64,000 nt of DNA from Hemileia vastatrix (taxonomy: Eukaryota > Basidiomycota > Pucciniomycetes > Pucciniales > Zaghouaniaceae): contig JASXTE010000012.1 of assembly GCA_030280995.1 (NCBI GenBank), positions 7,139,001 through 7,203,000 on the forward strand, read 5' to 3'. The position numbers were made by a program, and so were the translations under genes. Positions 11,522-24,120 of this stretch are shown here, one piece after another. The notes under the pieces were generated by a model. The model made no database searches. It saw only the letters and a list, made by a program, of their open reading frames with translations, and had not been told where the DNA came from. Position 1 is the stretch's first letter; each line of letters begins with the position of its first letter.

Positions 11522-11814
11522 TTGACAATAGATTCAAGGATTCAATAAAATTGATTGAGGACAGGAATCCAAAAAGCAAAATCTGACCAAGGCCATTTCT
11601 AACCTAAAACTTACCAATGAACAAGTATAGGGAGTGACAAAACAAAATGGCTGAAGTTGGCAGGGCAGGTGATGGGTGAAAGGGGAAAAATAAATTGAGT
11701 AGGGCTCAGAAAGGGTCATTACTAGAATCACACACAGGGTCACAACCAGAAACCAAAAAAACAACTAGACCTCTAGTTCAATGTTTTTTTTCTCTTGTGT
11801 ATGTAATTATATAA

Positions 11815-12065
11815 TTTTTGGTGACTTGAACCCCTTACTTCAATAAAATGTAGGGGAGGGTATTGCCAAATTTACAAATCTGACATGCAAAATTGATGAC
11901 TTGGAAAATTTTGGTGACAACCACCTTACTTCAATAAAATTTAGGGGAGGGTATCACCAAATTTTCAAATCTGACATGCAAAATTGGTGACTTGGAAAAT
12001 TTTTGGTGAAAACCACCCCTTACCTCAATAAAATGCAGGGGAGGGTATTGCCAAAATTTAACAAC
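11815..12065 (-). repeat. Tandem repeat R1 (about 92-bp unit, 2.7 copies)
   Basis: Three successive units each hold TTACTTCAATAAAAT, a GGGGAGGGTAT block and TCTGACATGCAAAATTG. The same unit, inverted, interrupts a Harbinger transposase at 22939-23165. In both places it sits inside Harbinger-derived sequence. Confidence 0.8.
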
Positions 12066-12108
12066 ATATACAGATTTTTGTTGACTTAGCTCTATTAAGA
12101 AATACAAA

Positions 12109-13184
12109 TTGTACAGCTTTCAGTATTATGGAGGAGACTCAAAAATAAAGAATGATCAATTTAGTAAAGAATTTATGAATAGAGAGAAATTAAAAATACA
12201 TCAGAGATTGAGGGCTCTGAAGACTCAGATCTTCTCTGAAATAATTTTTCTGCTTGATAGTAAGAATCATCTTCAGGGGATTGATGTCCTTAAAGTACAG
12301 GCGTTTTTGGAGGATTATTGGATGGTTGAGATCCAGAGGGTAAATCTTTAGTATTATCATGTAGAAACCAAGGGTTGACATCAGCTTGGGATCCAAAAAT
12401 AATATACATATCTTCATAGAAAGGACACATGACATTGAGTTTTTTAAAAATAGTAGTAATTCCAATCTCCAAATAATCATTATCAATACCAAAGCCAGTG
12501 GAAGTGGAAGAAAAATGAGCCTTTTTATATTTTGATTGATAAATTTTGAACCTCTTCTTCATTTGCTTAGGATTGATGTTGATTCTCCCTTTTTTTTTCT
12601 TCTTTACTTCATCTTCCATCAACAAAAAGACATTGACCTTTGATGAAGGTGGATTTCTGATTTGGGTAGACTTCTCTCATCCAAAAAATGCATCATAATT
12701 TGATTTAATTTTGAGGAAATTGATGATAATGAGATAATCTTCCTTTTTTATCTGTCCAGACTTTGGCTTCTCAAGTGGGGGGCTTTCATTTGGGGAGACC
12801 TTTGTGATGAAGTATTTTTTGAGCTGCCTTTTGAGTGTTGGATTTTCTGGAAGGCGTTATGAAACTGGTATGTTACAATAAAAGAGATTAAGAGGTTGAA
12901 AAAATAAAAAAACAAGGGAAAAAACATGCCTAGCTATAATGTTTCAATAAAGTGTTTCAAATCTCAGTGAGGGGTGTTTTTCAAGGATTGATGAGGGGGT
13001 GGAGTTCAGGGTGTCACATGTGACAGAGAAAGGGTGGGAAAGGAAGGGATGATGTGGTCAACATGTGGTTGTGAAAAAAATGAGAAAAAAAGTGCTGATT
13101 TGAGGTCATAACTGACACCCATTATTAAAATAAGTGATTTATTTGCAAAATTTAAGTGCTTATTTTCCAGAAGTGACACCTCCT
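12109..13184 (-). mobile_element. Harbinger element remnant: ORF2 and right terminal repeat
   Basis: The right end (...AGTGACACCTCCT at 13184) and its subterminal sequence match the right end of the Harbinger copy at 22003-25507 over roughly 170 bp (GGGATGATGTGG, ACATGTGGTTTTG, AAAGTGCTGATT, GAACTGACACCCAT). The minus-strand ORF2 remnant lies inside. The transposase half is absent, replaced on the left by the R1 repeat. Confidence 0.75.
12190..12840 (-). pseudogene. Harbinger ORF2: Myb/SANT-like DNA-binding protein, broken
   Basis: Minus-strand pieces in two frames read LPENPTLKRQLKKYF, KSGQIKKEDYLIIINFLK (the trihelix or Myb/SANT-like start), then KKKKKGRININPKQMKKRF, TGFGIDNDYLEIGI and LNVMCPFYEDMYIIFGS. 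PIF/Harbinger elements carry a second protein of this type that binds element ends and brings the transposase to the nucleus. The arrangement here (basic KQMKxRF helix, GFGI, then a CPF block) matches proteins seen in large numbers in rust genomes. At least one stop and one frameshift break it. It probably acted with a transposase like the one at 62048. Confidence 0.65.
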
Positions 13185-13199
13185 ATTAGAAATAAATAA

Positions 13200-13460
13200 C
13201 ACTATGCAATATAGGGGGTGGACTTGCTAGCAAGTCCTCAACCTGAAATCAGATGGAACTCAGATGGAACTCAGACTGAACTCATACTGAACCCATACTG
13301 AGCTCTACTTAAGCACCCACCTAAAAATTTTCTTCTGAGTGGTTTTCATCCCTGATTGTATGGTTACTTTATCAATAGCTCAATTTGTGTTCAATCTGTG
13401 GTGAGTTTGGGTCCAAGGTTGTGGACTTGCTAGCAAGTCTTCCCCACATATTGTGTGGTG
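13200..13460 (+). mobile_element. 261-bp palindrome-ended TIR element, copy C
   Basis: It starts CACTATGCAATATAGGGGG and ends ...ATATTGTGTGGTG, flanked by TAA at 13197-13199 and 13461-13463. Just inside the left end is the perfect 18-bp palindrome GGACTTGCTAGCAAGTCC. The right one is altered (AAGTCT). Length and interior match copies at 49840 and 52747. Confidence 0.92.
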
Positions 13461-13463
13461 TAA

Positions 13464-16400
13464 GTGAATTTCATGAGATAGAATATAAAACTAAAAATAA
13501 AATCCTCACGCATATACATTTATATGAATATGAGAGAGTTAAAATAAAAAAAATTCTACAAGTGAACTAAAGAGGCAACAAATAGTAAGACTAAAATTCT
13601 GAAATTTCATAGTTAAGACCCTAAAATCAAGATCTTATATAGCCTCTTATAATTTCTGTAAATAAACTTTAATGTTTTCATGCTTTTTAGACAAAATGCC
13701 TTATTAAAAGACTCTATCCATCTGTATAATTTTGTTTGATTTAAGTTATTATTGTTTATTATTTGAAATATATCAGTGATTTTTATCTTTTCAAATTATA
13801 TACTAAAATTGAAGTTTTTTATTATTGTATTACAAGCAATTATTATAGTAGATTCTGAAAAGTGTCTATTGGCATTTTTGTGGGGCCTTCCAGCTAAAAA
13901 CATAAAGTGTAATATTCTCATTATAATAATTATTATTATCAAAAACAACATTCAACCATAAAGACACATAGCTTTGTTAAGCATCTTAACTGCTCCCCCT
14001 GAATCACATATTACTTTTTCTCTTTAATTAAAATATTAAATTGTATTAGTTCAAAAATATACTTAAGAATCAATTACCTTTGAATAGAAAAATATAACTA
14101 TATAAGAATAGAAATAGGCTTCAAAGGTGACTTCTACTCATTTTTCTCTTTTTTTTGTTAAAGAATTTATTATAATTATTATTTAACTAGAATCTACTGT
14201 TCAGATAAGAAATATGTCAGTGGATAAGAATATTCTGTCATATATAATTTTGGATACATCCCAAATGTTTTTTACACTCAAATAATTTGATATCCTACAT
14301 TGAATATCTTACTTGAGAAAAATAGGTTTGATTATTAGAGATGAGATATAAATCATTCTTTACCAGACAATATATAAACCATTTTAATGAGTTATGACTC
14401 ATATCAAACTTTGACTTTTGAAATTTTCTTCTTGAAGATAGTCTCTGATTAAAATCAGATATAAAAATAATACAACTAATCTGAAACCTAACATAAAAGA
14501 AATTGAAACAACCGTCAGAATAATGATTTAAATGAATGCTAATTTCAAAGTGATTTCAGACAGATTTTAAGTCTGGAAATATCAGTCAAAGTTTAATATC
14601 CACAAATTCACATAGCTCACTTCAACCTTTTTTTACTCATATAATTTCAATAAAAGTCCAAAAATTAGTCTCAAATATATCTAGAAAAATCAAAAAGTAA
14701 ATTAACAGAGAAACAAAGACCGGAAAAAGAACCATGAAACCTGACAGTGTGTATGGTAAGTAGGGATGATTATAATGATGGTTTGAAAGGAAATAATATA
14801 TTAATTGAGTATAGATAGTAAGTTTAATGGTAATAGTATTTTAATTTAAATAATGTTTTAATTATTATCTTCAAGTTGAACAGTTGCTTTGTAAAATCAG
14901 TTATTTAAGTGAATAAATGTAGAATCTGTATTTAATTTTTTAATGATAATTAATGAGTATATATATTGTAATAACAAAAAGTGATGATCTAAAACAATAA
15001 AAGGAAACCTATTTTATAGGAAAAATGTAATACAATTTGAATTTTGTTGAATTCAACAAAATCATTGAAAAATAATTAAAGTTTAATATAAAATTTATTT
15101 AAGATGAAGTGAGAAGATAAACTAATTGATTAAGTATAAGTTTTAACAAAATAAATTGAATTTAATTAAATAAAATAATTTTATTTTAATTTTAATAAAA
15201 ATCAAAGTTAAATAAAAGTTGCTCCCTTAAAGTTCCAAGGAAATGCTAAAGGCTCTTTCCTTACTCTCCCTGGCCCCCCTCTAGCCAACTTCAAGCAAGG
15301 TCTGAGTCCCAATAATTAAATGGAATTATATCTTCAAATTTTCCATAGCTATTTATATTTATTAATTAAATTAATTTTATAAACTGAAATAAAATTTTAA
15401 TTAATGAAAAATGTTTGTGTAAATAAAATAAACAACTTAAAGAATACAAAATAATTTGTAAGATAGTTATTAGATATAGTTACAAAATATAATACTTAAA
15501 TACTTTGAAATATTAAATTTATAGTATTTAAATAATTAGGTAAATAAGTAATTGAGTAATAAATTTAATCAGACTAGTTTTACTATGTTAAGTAAGTTAC
15601 TGGCTGACAAAACCACTCAACACACTTCACACATAAAATATCACATCTTACCATCCCACCAATAAGTCTAACAAGTTATGGTAGTACAATCAACCAAAGA
15701 AATATTTCTTCATTAAACAATTTTCTCCTTGTCTTCTGAGCTACCAGATTGAATTTCACAATTCTTTCTATCTTCTATCCACTCTACCATCCCAGATATC
15801 ACAATGAAACTAAAATTCATAGACTCTTTCACTTGATCATTACTATAATAACTAATTGATACATTCTTTCAAACAACATAACATCCTTTTTTAATTATAC
15901 CTAATTCACATGACACTAAATAATCTTAAAAAATTTCTTTTCTCATGCTCATGACCACAGCCTAAGTTCAGCTCAAAAACTTAATATTTATTGGTATGCT
16001 ACACTCAAAGATTCAAAATAATTTTCACTAAAACTATAAATTCTTCCATAAATACTTTTAATAAAGTAAGACACACACTCCTTTGAACTTTCTCTTTTAA
16101 GTTGTTGGATTTTTCTTCTTTTACTTCTATTCTAGGTAAACCAAAATTAACATCAAAAATAGGATTTTTTCTTCCTTACCAAAAAAAAAGATGCTAGTAT
16201 AAAGTATTTTTACCTATCTATCTATCTATATAACTATTTTTTATCTACATAAACTCTCTGAAACTTTTATTAATTCCTATTTACTCTATCAAATATCCTA
16301 AAAAATTGCTAAACCACTAAAAAAAATATTACTCAAACAGGTACTTCAATAATCTTTTGACATTTTTCCATTCTTTCTCTACAAAGAGATAGAGAACCTT

Positions 16401-18216
16401 GGATATTTTTTTGAAGAAAAGACTTATCAGCTCAAGAGTATTTTAATGTCTACATAACTCTGGGGATTGAATAACTTATTATAGTTAATATTTGTATAAC
16501 AAAAACTTTACCAATCAAAAGCTACATAAGCCATCAGTTCACTATATTCACTGTCTCTATCTTCTCTAAAAAAGGGAATTATAGGTATTTCTAAGGTTTT
16601 AGATTGTGACAAATTTTTAAATGAGAGTATTATTTGGGATGATCTTTTCTTATTTAATGAAATTAGGCTCAAGGTCTTTTTTTCTCTAATTTTTCCTTTA
16701 AGTTTTTTGGGTTTTCTGTTTTCTAAGTTAGCCTCTTTTTCTATCAAATTATATTTTTAACTTTTCCAATTGCATTATTTATGATTTTCAATATTTTTCT
16801 TAAAGACACAAGCTTAACATGAAAAAATTGATTTAATATTAAACAGTAATGAATATAAAATTAAACCCATGAAATTTCTAGGTATGAATTATCTCAAAAT
16901 AAATCCAGTAAGAAATAGATGATTCAGGAGTTTCAGTTTAAAAAGAAATATTCACCACAGAAATGAAGACTTGTGCTACCATTCTTCACTTTAAAAATTG
17001 TAACAATACCAGCAACATATATTGAAAAATTAGTGGGTTTTAAAGTGGTAAGGGAATTCAGAATCTATCCAGAAATGAGAGGGAAAATAGCTAACTGATT
17101 GAAATATGGGGAGGTTTCTAAAGGGAGTGATATGGAATTGGCATTGGCTAGAAGACTGGAATTTTAGTGGAGATCCATGGAAAGACTTTCATAGCTAGAT
17201 TTACTGAAGTATGGACTGAGTAAGGAGAGGCCAAAAATTTTGGAGATATTTTAAGAAAATACATGAGAAATTTTTATACCAAAGATATACTAAAGACTCC
17301 TGAACTGAAAGAAGCGCACTCAGTAAATTGATTTGAAACAACACCAAGCACACATTCAGTGCAGACAACATATTTCCTGGATGATTGCCTTTACTGTGGT
17401 GATCTGAGGATGGAGAAAAAGATTAACTTGGAGGAAGTCTATGGTATCATCTCATCTACCCAAATTTTTCTGATCAATTGGTGTCATGCACTACCAACTT
17501 GACTTTTACTCCCCCTGAACATATATCTACCACCATTCACTTTGATCAGGATTTTAATCATCATAAAGAAAAAAAGAAACCTCTAAATCAAAAAAACTGT
17601 GGGAAGAATGGAGCTGAAACTCACATAAAAATAAAATTCACCAAGAAAAACCTGAAGCTCATGCCATAATCACTTTGCCATTCACCCTCATGATAAAAAA
17701 AGTTGAAAAAATTGGGAATAAAATAAAAAGATAAATTATCAGTTTTGTGATGAGAATACATGAAAAACAAAGTAAAAAAGTTTCTAACTTGAGCTAACTT
17801 TCAAAAATTTAATTAAATGGAAGATGATGATGGTAAAGATACTTAAGGAAATCATAGGAGAAGTCTGGAAAAATATTTTATGCAGGATATTTTGGGATAT
17901 AATATGGGAGAAAGTTGAAAGAAATGTTTAGGAGGGATGCAATTTAAGAGTCAATTTGATGGATGGAAGTGCAGGAGAAAGTGGCTTTAATTTTGAGGAT
18001 GGCCGAAAATTCATAATTGAGCTGATCATAAGAAATCTGAGAAAAAAATTTGAATAATAAAATGAATGTTCAGAAATAAAAAGTGATGATGAATAGAGAT
18101 AAGAAAAATGTATCAAATGTACTGAACATTTGGTAGGGCCACCACTGGAATCAGGCATAAGATTTATGTATGAGGCCAAAAACCATATTTTTCCTGCTGT
18201 AGTATGTAAGTATGTG
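13464..18216. other. Long AT-rich region without recognisable genes
   Basis: Both strands are dense in stop codons. A 79-codon minus frame at 16508-16747 is Lys/Ser-rich without family features, and a stretch near 17040-17660 is slightly less AT-rich but has no convincing frame. A short CTAT microsatellite lies near 16216-16240. A gene here, if any, has decayed beyond recognition. Confidence 0.5.
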
Positions 18217-18379
18217 TCTCACCATGCAATATTTGGGGGAGAATTTCAAGAAAGTCCTTAACTTGAACTTAGATGGAACACAGATGGAACTCAGACTGAA
18301 CTTATAATGAACTGATACTGAAATTTACTTTGAACTCATCCTGAGCTCTTAACTAATAATGGATGAGTCTGTGCTGGAA

Positions 18380-21229
18380 TAATAGTGAAAATTTAATGAA
18401 TAATTTATAGAAATAATGACAAAGGCAGATTAAGAATCTGATCCAATCACAGAGTTTTTTTCATAAAACACATTTAAATTTTCATTTTGAATTTCACTTG
18501 ATCATTAAAAAGACTGAAAATTATACTATTTATTTTAAAAGCATCACTTTTAACCTCTCTAATGATTTTATTAGTTTTTTTTTGAAAAAATATATAATAA
18601 GATCAGTGGTTTTTTTCTTGATAACTCCTTTTAACCAAGAATTTGAAGCTTTCATTTTTTAATTTAAACCATATTAGCTGATTTATTTTGTACTTTGATT
18701 ATTCCTGATTATGCAATATAAATATTTTCAGTTCAATGGATATATTTAACAGACATATTGAACCATCAAAATTCTCAAGTATTTTATTCTATAATACTGT
18801 GAAAAGACTCATAATTAAAAAAATGCAAGATATAAATATGTTTTCCTAATTTCTGTTTCAATGAACTCCTCTCATAGCCTCTTTACACTAAGCATTAATA
18901 ATTAATAAATAGTTTTATTATAAGTTTAGAAAGAAGTATAATTCTTATACAAGTGGATTTTAATCAATTTTTTTACATTTTTATATGCAAGAAGATGATA
19001 AAAATTAAAAGAAAAAATAATTTTGCTCTTTTTTTTGTTCTATTGAATATTCAACTACTAAGAATTTTCACAATATAAATTTATTCAATGTAATACATAT
19101 ATGATATTCTGCAACTTTTCATGATTTATTTCATAAAAATGCATGTAAATATGGTTTTTTGTTAGATTAATCTCATGAGTTGAAATAAGAAATCACTACT
19201 CAATAAATTTTTCATATGAGAAACTGAAATTCAAGCTAGATGTAACACTTTAAAGATAATAAAAACAAAGTAGTATAAATTTATTTTAACTTTAGTTTTA
19301 GTGCTTGATTTTGCTTCAATTCTGTATTGTGGGATAATTTCAGTGTCAACTTGGGAATAAGCACCTCCATATATTTTGCAAAGTTTTATCATGTGAAAAA
19401 TGTGCTTCAGATCTAAATTTCGATTTTATTATTGTTCAAGATCTGAATTAAATAGGTAGAAGTGGTAGTTCTTCATAATTATATCATTTTCAAATTTAAA
19501 ACCTATTATATGATATTTATTTTGTGAAAAAGACACAATAGGTACTTTAGATTATGCCCATGTAGAAAAGCAGCTGTAAAGTCAATCATATTTTGATTAA
19601 AAATAATATTATTCCATATTTAAAATGAATAGAAAAAATATTTCAATTCTATGATTCTGAAAAATAAATTAAGAGAAATTTTTCAGGTACACTTTTTTAG
19701 TCTTTAGAATAAAAGTTTTGATAGGAGTAATTCACAACTGAACACTTACACACAATTTTAAAATTAAATATATGGTCTCAAGATTTATCAATGATTTATT
19801 GGAATTATGATATTTATGCTGATTGGTAGACCTTATATGATTTTTCTATTCAATATCAAAGTGTATGAAAAACAATCCCTTTAATATTTTATTTAAAAAG
19901 AAGAATTTAAAAATTTTCTTGAAATTGGCCTTATCACAAAGCAATACTGGAATGAGTATATTGTTATAAAAATTGATTTAAATAACAATATTTCAAATCT
20001 TCATAACAGATTTAAAACAAAACATAAATATTAAAATTTGACTTTTTATAAAAATATATATTGATTTAAAAGATATTTACTTATTTTCTTTTTTACAAAA
20101 TGACCAATTTTATCCTCTGAGGCTTCCTTTCAACTTACAAGTATAAGTCTAAAAGATTAACATGATGCTTTGAATACTCTATATAATGTGTTAAGGCAAA
20201 AATAATTTTATTTGAAGTAATTCAAATCTAAGCAAAAGAGCTGATATCATTTTTATATAATATAGTTGTATAAAATTAATTTTAAGTTATTTTCTTTATC
20301 AGCCATATGGAAAGAACTCATATCATAATAATATATGATCAACTTACAGCTATTTTTAATATGATATTTTATCAAAATAATTCTTAACTTGTACTTATTT
20401 TCACAACTTCAAAGTATTTAATAAAAATATTTTGATATAAAAATATAATTATTTCTATACTCAAAAATACTTAATAAAAATTCTAAAAAAATATGAATTT
20501 TTTCATGGCTTAAATTAGCTTGAGCCACACTTTGAAACAGAATTGCATTGAGAGTTCAATCTAAGTTCTACCAAAAACATGATAAATATTTTTTTGAAAA
20601 TGTATATAGTCATTGCAATGAATAAAACTAGTAAAAGAAAGGACTCAGAAATTTTTTTTTGTTACTGAATAAATTATTGTAAATATATTGAGGAAAATAA
20701 ATTATTAAAGTCTCATAAATTTGCAGTTATTACAGTCAATTATCTAGCTATATATAGTAATCACAAAACAAGAAATGAAGCTAAATTGTTGTATATGTAG
20801 ATAGATCTTTTCTTCAAACTTTACTTGAATTATTTAATTTAATTCAAAGATATTTTTAATCTAACCAACATATTTTACTATTACATTTTAAAATAAATAC
20901 AATAAACTCATAAAATACATAAGCTCAATTGTTTAAAATTTCTTTTAAAGGTTTTTTTTCAACTTTTTGCTACAATTTTCCTATTATTTTATTTAATTTA
21001 TCATGTATACTTATCAGAAGCATACTGTCAATTCTCGTGTAAAAAAGAAAAATAGTATTTTGTTACCTATTATTTTATTATTTTACTTTCTTAGTCTTAA
21101 AGTGCATTGTAAATAAAAAGTATTAAATAAAGTTGTATAAACTATAGATTTAAGTTTAAAAATATCAATAAAAGATAATTATCAATCATTTATTATATTG
21201 GCAGAATATAGCTGTAGATTGAGGAAGAG
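18380..21229. other. No gene seen
   Basis: Extremely AT-rich interior of the candidate long element, with no frame of useful length on either strand and no repeat shared with the rest of the window that I could see. Confidence 0.5.
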
Positions 21230-21990
21230 GACTCTGATGTTTTCCAAAAGAATAGAGTACACTCTCCATTTTTTGCTACCTCAATTTAGAAACTCTCAAT
21301 TTCTCCACAAAAATTTTTCTACCTTTTCATTTCTGTTAATTCTATTACCACCCCCCACCTTTTTATTGCCCTCCTGATTCATTTGCTACACACTCTAAGC
21401 TTCAAAATCCAAGTTTAAGGCCTTCTCACTATTCCCCTCCACTCTATTTTCACTTTTAACACAACTCCACCCCTTTTTCTACCATCCTCATCCATCACCA
21501 CTCCTTTCTTGCCTCTCCCTACCCTACCCCACCCCTTTCAACCTTTCCCTATCTATCTTTGCCTCAAATCCACCGCACTCCTTTTATAACAAATTAAAAT
21601 TCTTTTGCTTTCAACCCCCATATTTTCACTCTTCACCCCAGAAATTCCCCACCCCACCCCAATCCACCCTTTCAATTTTAATCCAACCCCTATGGCTTTC
21701 CAAATCACCCCCTTTTCTGCCTATAGACTAAAAGGGGTTGGAAGGGGAGAAAAAGGAGTGATATCAAGAAAGTTGCAGTGAAAAGTGGTGAAGAGGGGAA
21801 TAAATAGGGTGTTAAGGGGAGAAAAATAAGTAAGGGGTGTAATGGGATGATTAATGGTGGAGAAGGGGGAATAAGGGTTTGGGATGGGACAGTTCTTGGT
21901 AGACTTAAATAAAATTTAAGAAGGAGAAAATTTGAGATGGGAGAAGAATGAGATTTGAAGTTTGGGGCAGGAAAGTACTTATAAGGAGTA
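21230..21990. repeat. Pyrimidine tract followed by purine tract
   Basis: The plus strand is C/T-rich from about 21230 to 21712, then switches sharply to G/A-rich until about 21990. The change sits between AACCCCTATGG and AAAAGGGGTTGG. It looks like a degenerate inverted repeat. The minus-strand frame over the second half is a composition artefact. Confidence 0.55.
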
Positions 21991-22310
21991 TTTTGAAACA
22001 ATAGGGGGTGTCAGTTCTGGAAAATCTGCACTTACAAATCCGCACTTAAATTTGACCAAATCCGCACTTAAATAAGTGTGGATTTCCAAAACACACTAGC
22101 CCCAATACTGGTGGATTTCAAAATGAAATAAGTCACTTATTTCACTCAAATCCGCACTTTCTCAACCAAAAGTGCTGATTTCACCATCAAGTCCCATTTC
22201 ACTGATTTCTCAGCATCATCCCATTCATACGCAGCACTCCACAGCATAACACTTCATAACTCAAAACATCGTACATCATTTACATTTTCATATCATATCA
22301 TATAAGAGTC

Positions 22311-22938
22311 ATGCCTTCCTCACTTTCAAATCGTGATAAATTACATAAAGAAATGACTTTCATGGCTCTTGAACTGCTCTTGGACTCTGATTGCGATTCT
22401 GATTCTGATCTAGAAGAAGATTTTTTCTTTTTATCAAAAATGGGCACAAAAAGTTACCTTCTTCCCAGAAAGCCTCAAGTACTTCATACCCCCAAGTACA
22501 CCATCCAAACACTTCTTAAACTATCTACACCCAGTTTTAGACAGCTGTTCAGGACTTCTCAGGAATGTTTCCTTAAATTGCTTGAGCTTATTCAGGATCA
22601 TCCCATATTTCACAATAATTCTCAAAAAGAACAACGACATCCTTCAATTCAATTGGCCATCACACTATGTCATTTGGGTTCAAATGGTAATGGAGCCGCT
22701 TTGAAACGTTTAGAAAATGTCTTTGAATTAGGGTATGGTTCAGTTAACACTTATACCAAACAATGTATCACTGCCATCAACTCCTTGTAATCTCAACTTC
22801 TCACCTGGCCAACAAAAGAAGAGCGATTTGAATCATCTCAGGTTATGCAAGCAGAGGGCTTCCCAGGATGTATTGGTTTTGTTGATGGTACTGCTATTCC
22901 TTTGAGCCAGAAACCTGCTCAAGGTGGAAACAATTACT
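22311..22938 (+). pseudogene. Harbinger transposase, N-terminal part, copy 1
   Basis: Starts at an ATG at 22311 (MPSSLSNRDKLHK), then an acidic stretch of Asp/Ser repeats, a helical DNA-binding region (FRQLFRTSQECFLKLLELI), ALKRLENVFELGYGSVNTY, and GCIGFVDGTAIPL with the first catalytic Asp of the DDE nuclease. The protein would cut element ends and join them to a 3-bp AT-rich target. A TAA replaces GAA at 22788-22790 relative to the copy at 62048. At 22939 the coding sequence is cut inside NNYF by the R1 repeat, and the remaining two catalytic residues do not follow. Non-functional. Confidence 0.9.
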
Positions 22939-23165
22939 TTCAAATTTTCGTCAAAAATTTTCACCAAAATATTTACAAGTCAAAAAAACTCTATATCTGT
23001 TTTAAAAAATTGGCAATACTCTCCCCTGCATTTTATTGAAGCAAGGGGTGGATATCACCAAAATTTTTCTAAGTCATCAATTTCACATGTCAGATTTGAA
23101 AATTTGGCAATACCCCTCCCCCTGCATTTTATTGAAGTAAGTGGTGGAAGTCATCTAAATTTAAT
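22939..23165 (+). repeat. Tandem repeat R1 inserted in transposase
   Basis: Reverse complement of the unit at 11815-12065: CCCTGCATTTTATTGAAG occurs twice about 100 bp apart, with GTCAGATTTGAAAATTTGGC between. It interrupts the transposase exactly where the copy at 62048 continues with GACCG. Confidence 0.8.
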
Positions 23166-23179
23166 ATAATTACGTAAAT

Positions 23180-23440
23180 TATTAAATAAATATCTAATAT
23201 ATATCAATTTCCCTAGTTTAAAGTAATGACAATCCCTCAAGCCAAAATGCAGATCAAATCTAGAAACAAAAGTTTGGGACTTTCCACAGGTATAGGCTAG
23301 AGGAACCCCATGAAACAAATAAATGTTATCATGATTACCTTTTATACAACACAGGGTCGTTGGCCCATTACTTTAGTTGAGGAAATTGATACATAAAAAA
23401 TATTTATTAAAAATTTACGAAAAAATATAAAATTTTCAAT
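23180..23440 (+). repeat. Dispersed repeat R2, copy 2
   Basis: Inverted match to 8225-8460, with shared blocks GGGACTTTCCACAG, GCTAGAGGAACCCCATG and GTTGGCCCATTACT. It lies directly beside R1. Confidence 0.65.
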
Positions 23441-23447
23441 GACAACT

Positions 23448-24065
23448 CTAATCCCCATACTTTTTGGATCTAAATAAAGTTTTTTTAAATCGATTAACTT
23501 TACCTTCTTTCATTACCTTATTGATTCTTTGAATCAACTTATGACTGATTTGAAATGAGCAACCAAAATTTGTTAAATCTTGACAGGATTCCAAACCAGG
23601 AGGAGCTTTGGTTGTTTGATGATTATCCTTAGAAGAATTCCAAATAGTTTCGATGATACCATTTCCCAAACCAAAATCAATGATGCACCGATGGTCTGGA
23701 AAATATACACCATGTCATTTGATTTTAGCTGGAGATGGTATTGTTTGGCCAGTAATCGGTTTGATATATGAGAATATACCAAAAGTAAGAAAATTGGTGT
23801 CATTGGTATTGGTGTGAATTTTATTGTGAAATACAGAATGAGTGATAATAAAATTAAAAAATAAAAGATATTTGTGGCTGATATCTTCCCATTTGGATTC
23901 ACACCAATTCAGTATTCCAACTTTGGTTGCAAGTTCATGATTTTTTTCAAATGCTTTATTACAGTGCTTTTTGAGTTGAAGAGCAAGAAAAGAGTTAAAG
24001 GAAGGAAGAGTGTCCCATAAGCAAAAATCTTCATCTTTTTGAGCTTTAGTGATATTCTTGAGCAA
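23448..24065 (-). pseudogene. TET/JBP-like 2OG-Fe(II) oxygenase, broken
   Basis: A minus-strand frame of 205 codons is interrupted by one stop (TGA at 23717-23715). It reads CNKAFEKNHELATKVGILNW, then FHNKIHTNTNDTNFLTFGIF, YFPDHRCIIDFGLGNGIIE, TIWNSSKDNHQTTKAPPG and LTNFGCSFQISHKLIQRI. The layout matches the Tet-like oxygenases that are expanded in rust and other basidiomycete genomes. These enzymes oxidise 5-methylcytosine or related bases using iron and 2-oxoglutarate. The usual HxD iron-binding pair appears as H-T-N, so a ligand seems lost; the distal His (NHQTT) is kept. Such genes are known to travel with fungal KDZ transposons. Here the remnant lies inside a Harbinger element. The family call is from memory. 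Confidence 0.62.
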
Positions 24066-24120
24066 TGAATATATGCCTAGATAATAATCATATAAGAGTT
24101 TCAGAATCCTTATCCTCTAA

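Noticed and set aside
13385..13570. Short frames starting MCSICGEFGSKV or similar, seen at 13385, 49622 and 52932
   Set aside because: They recur because each reads the same end of the 261-bp element; there is no independent gene.
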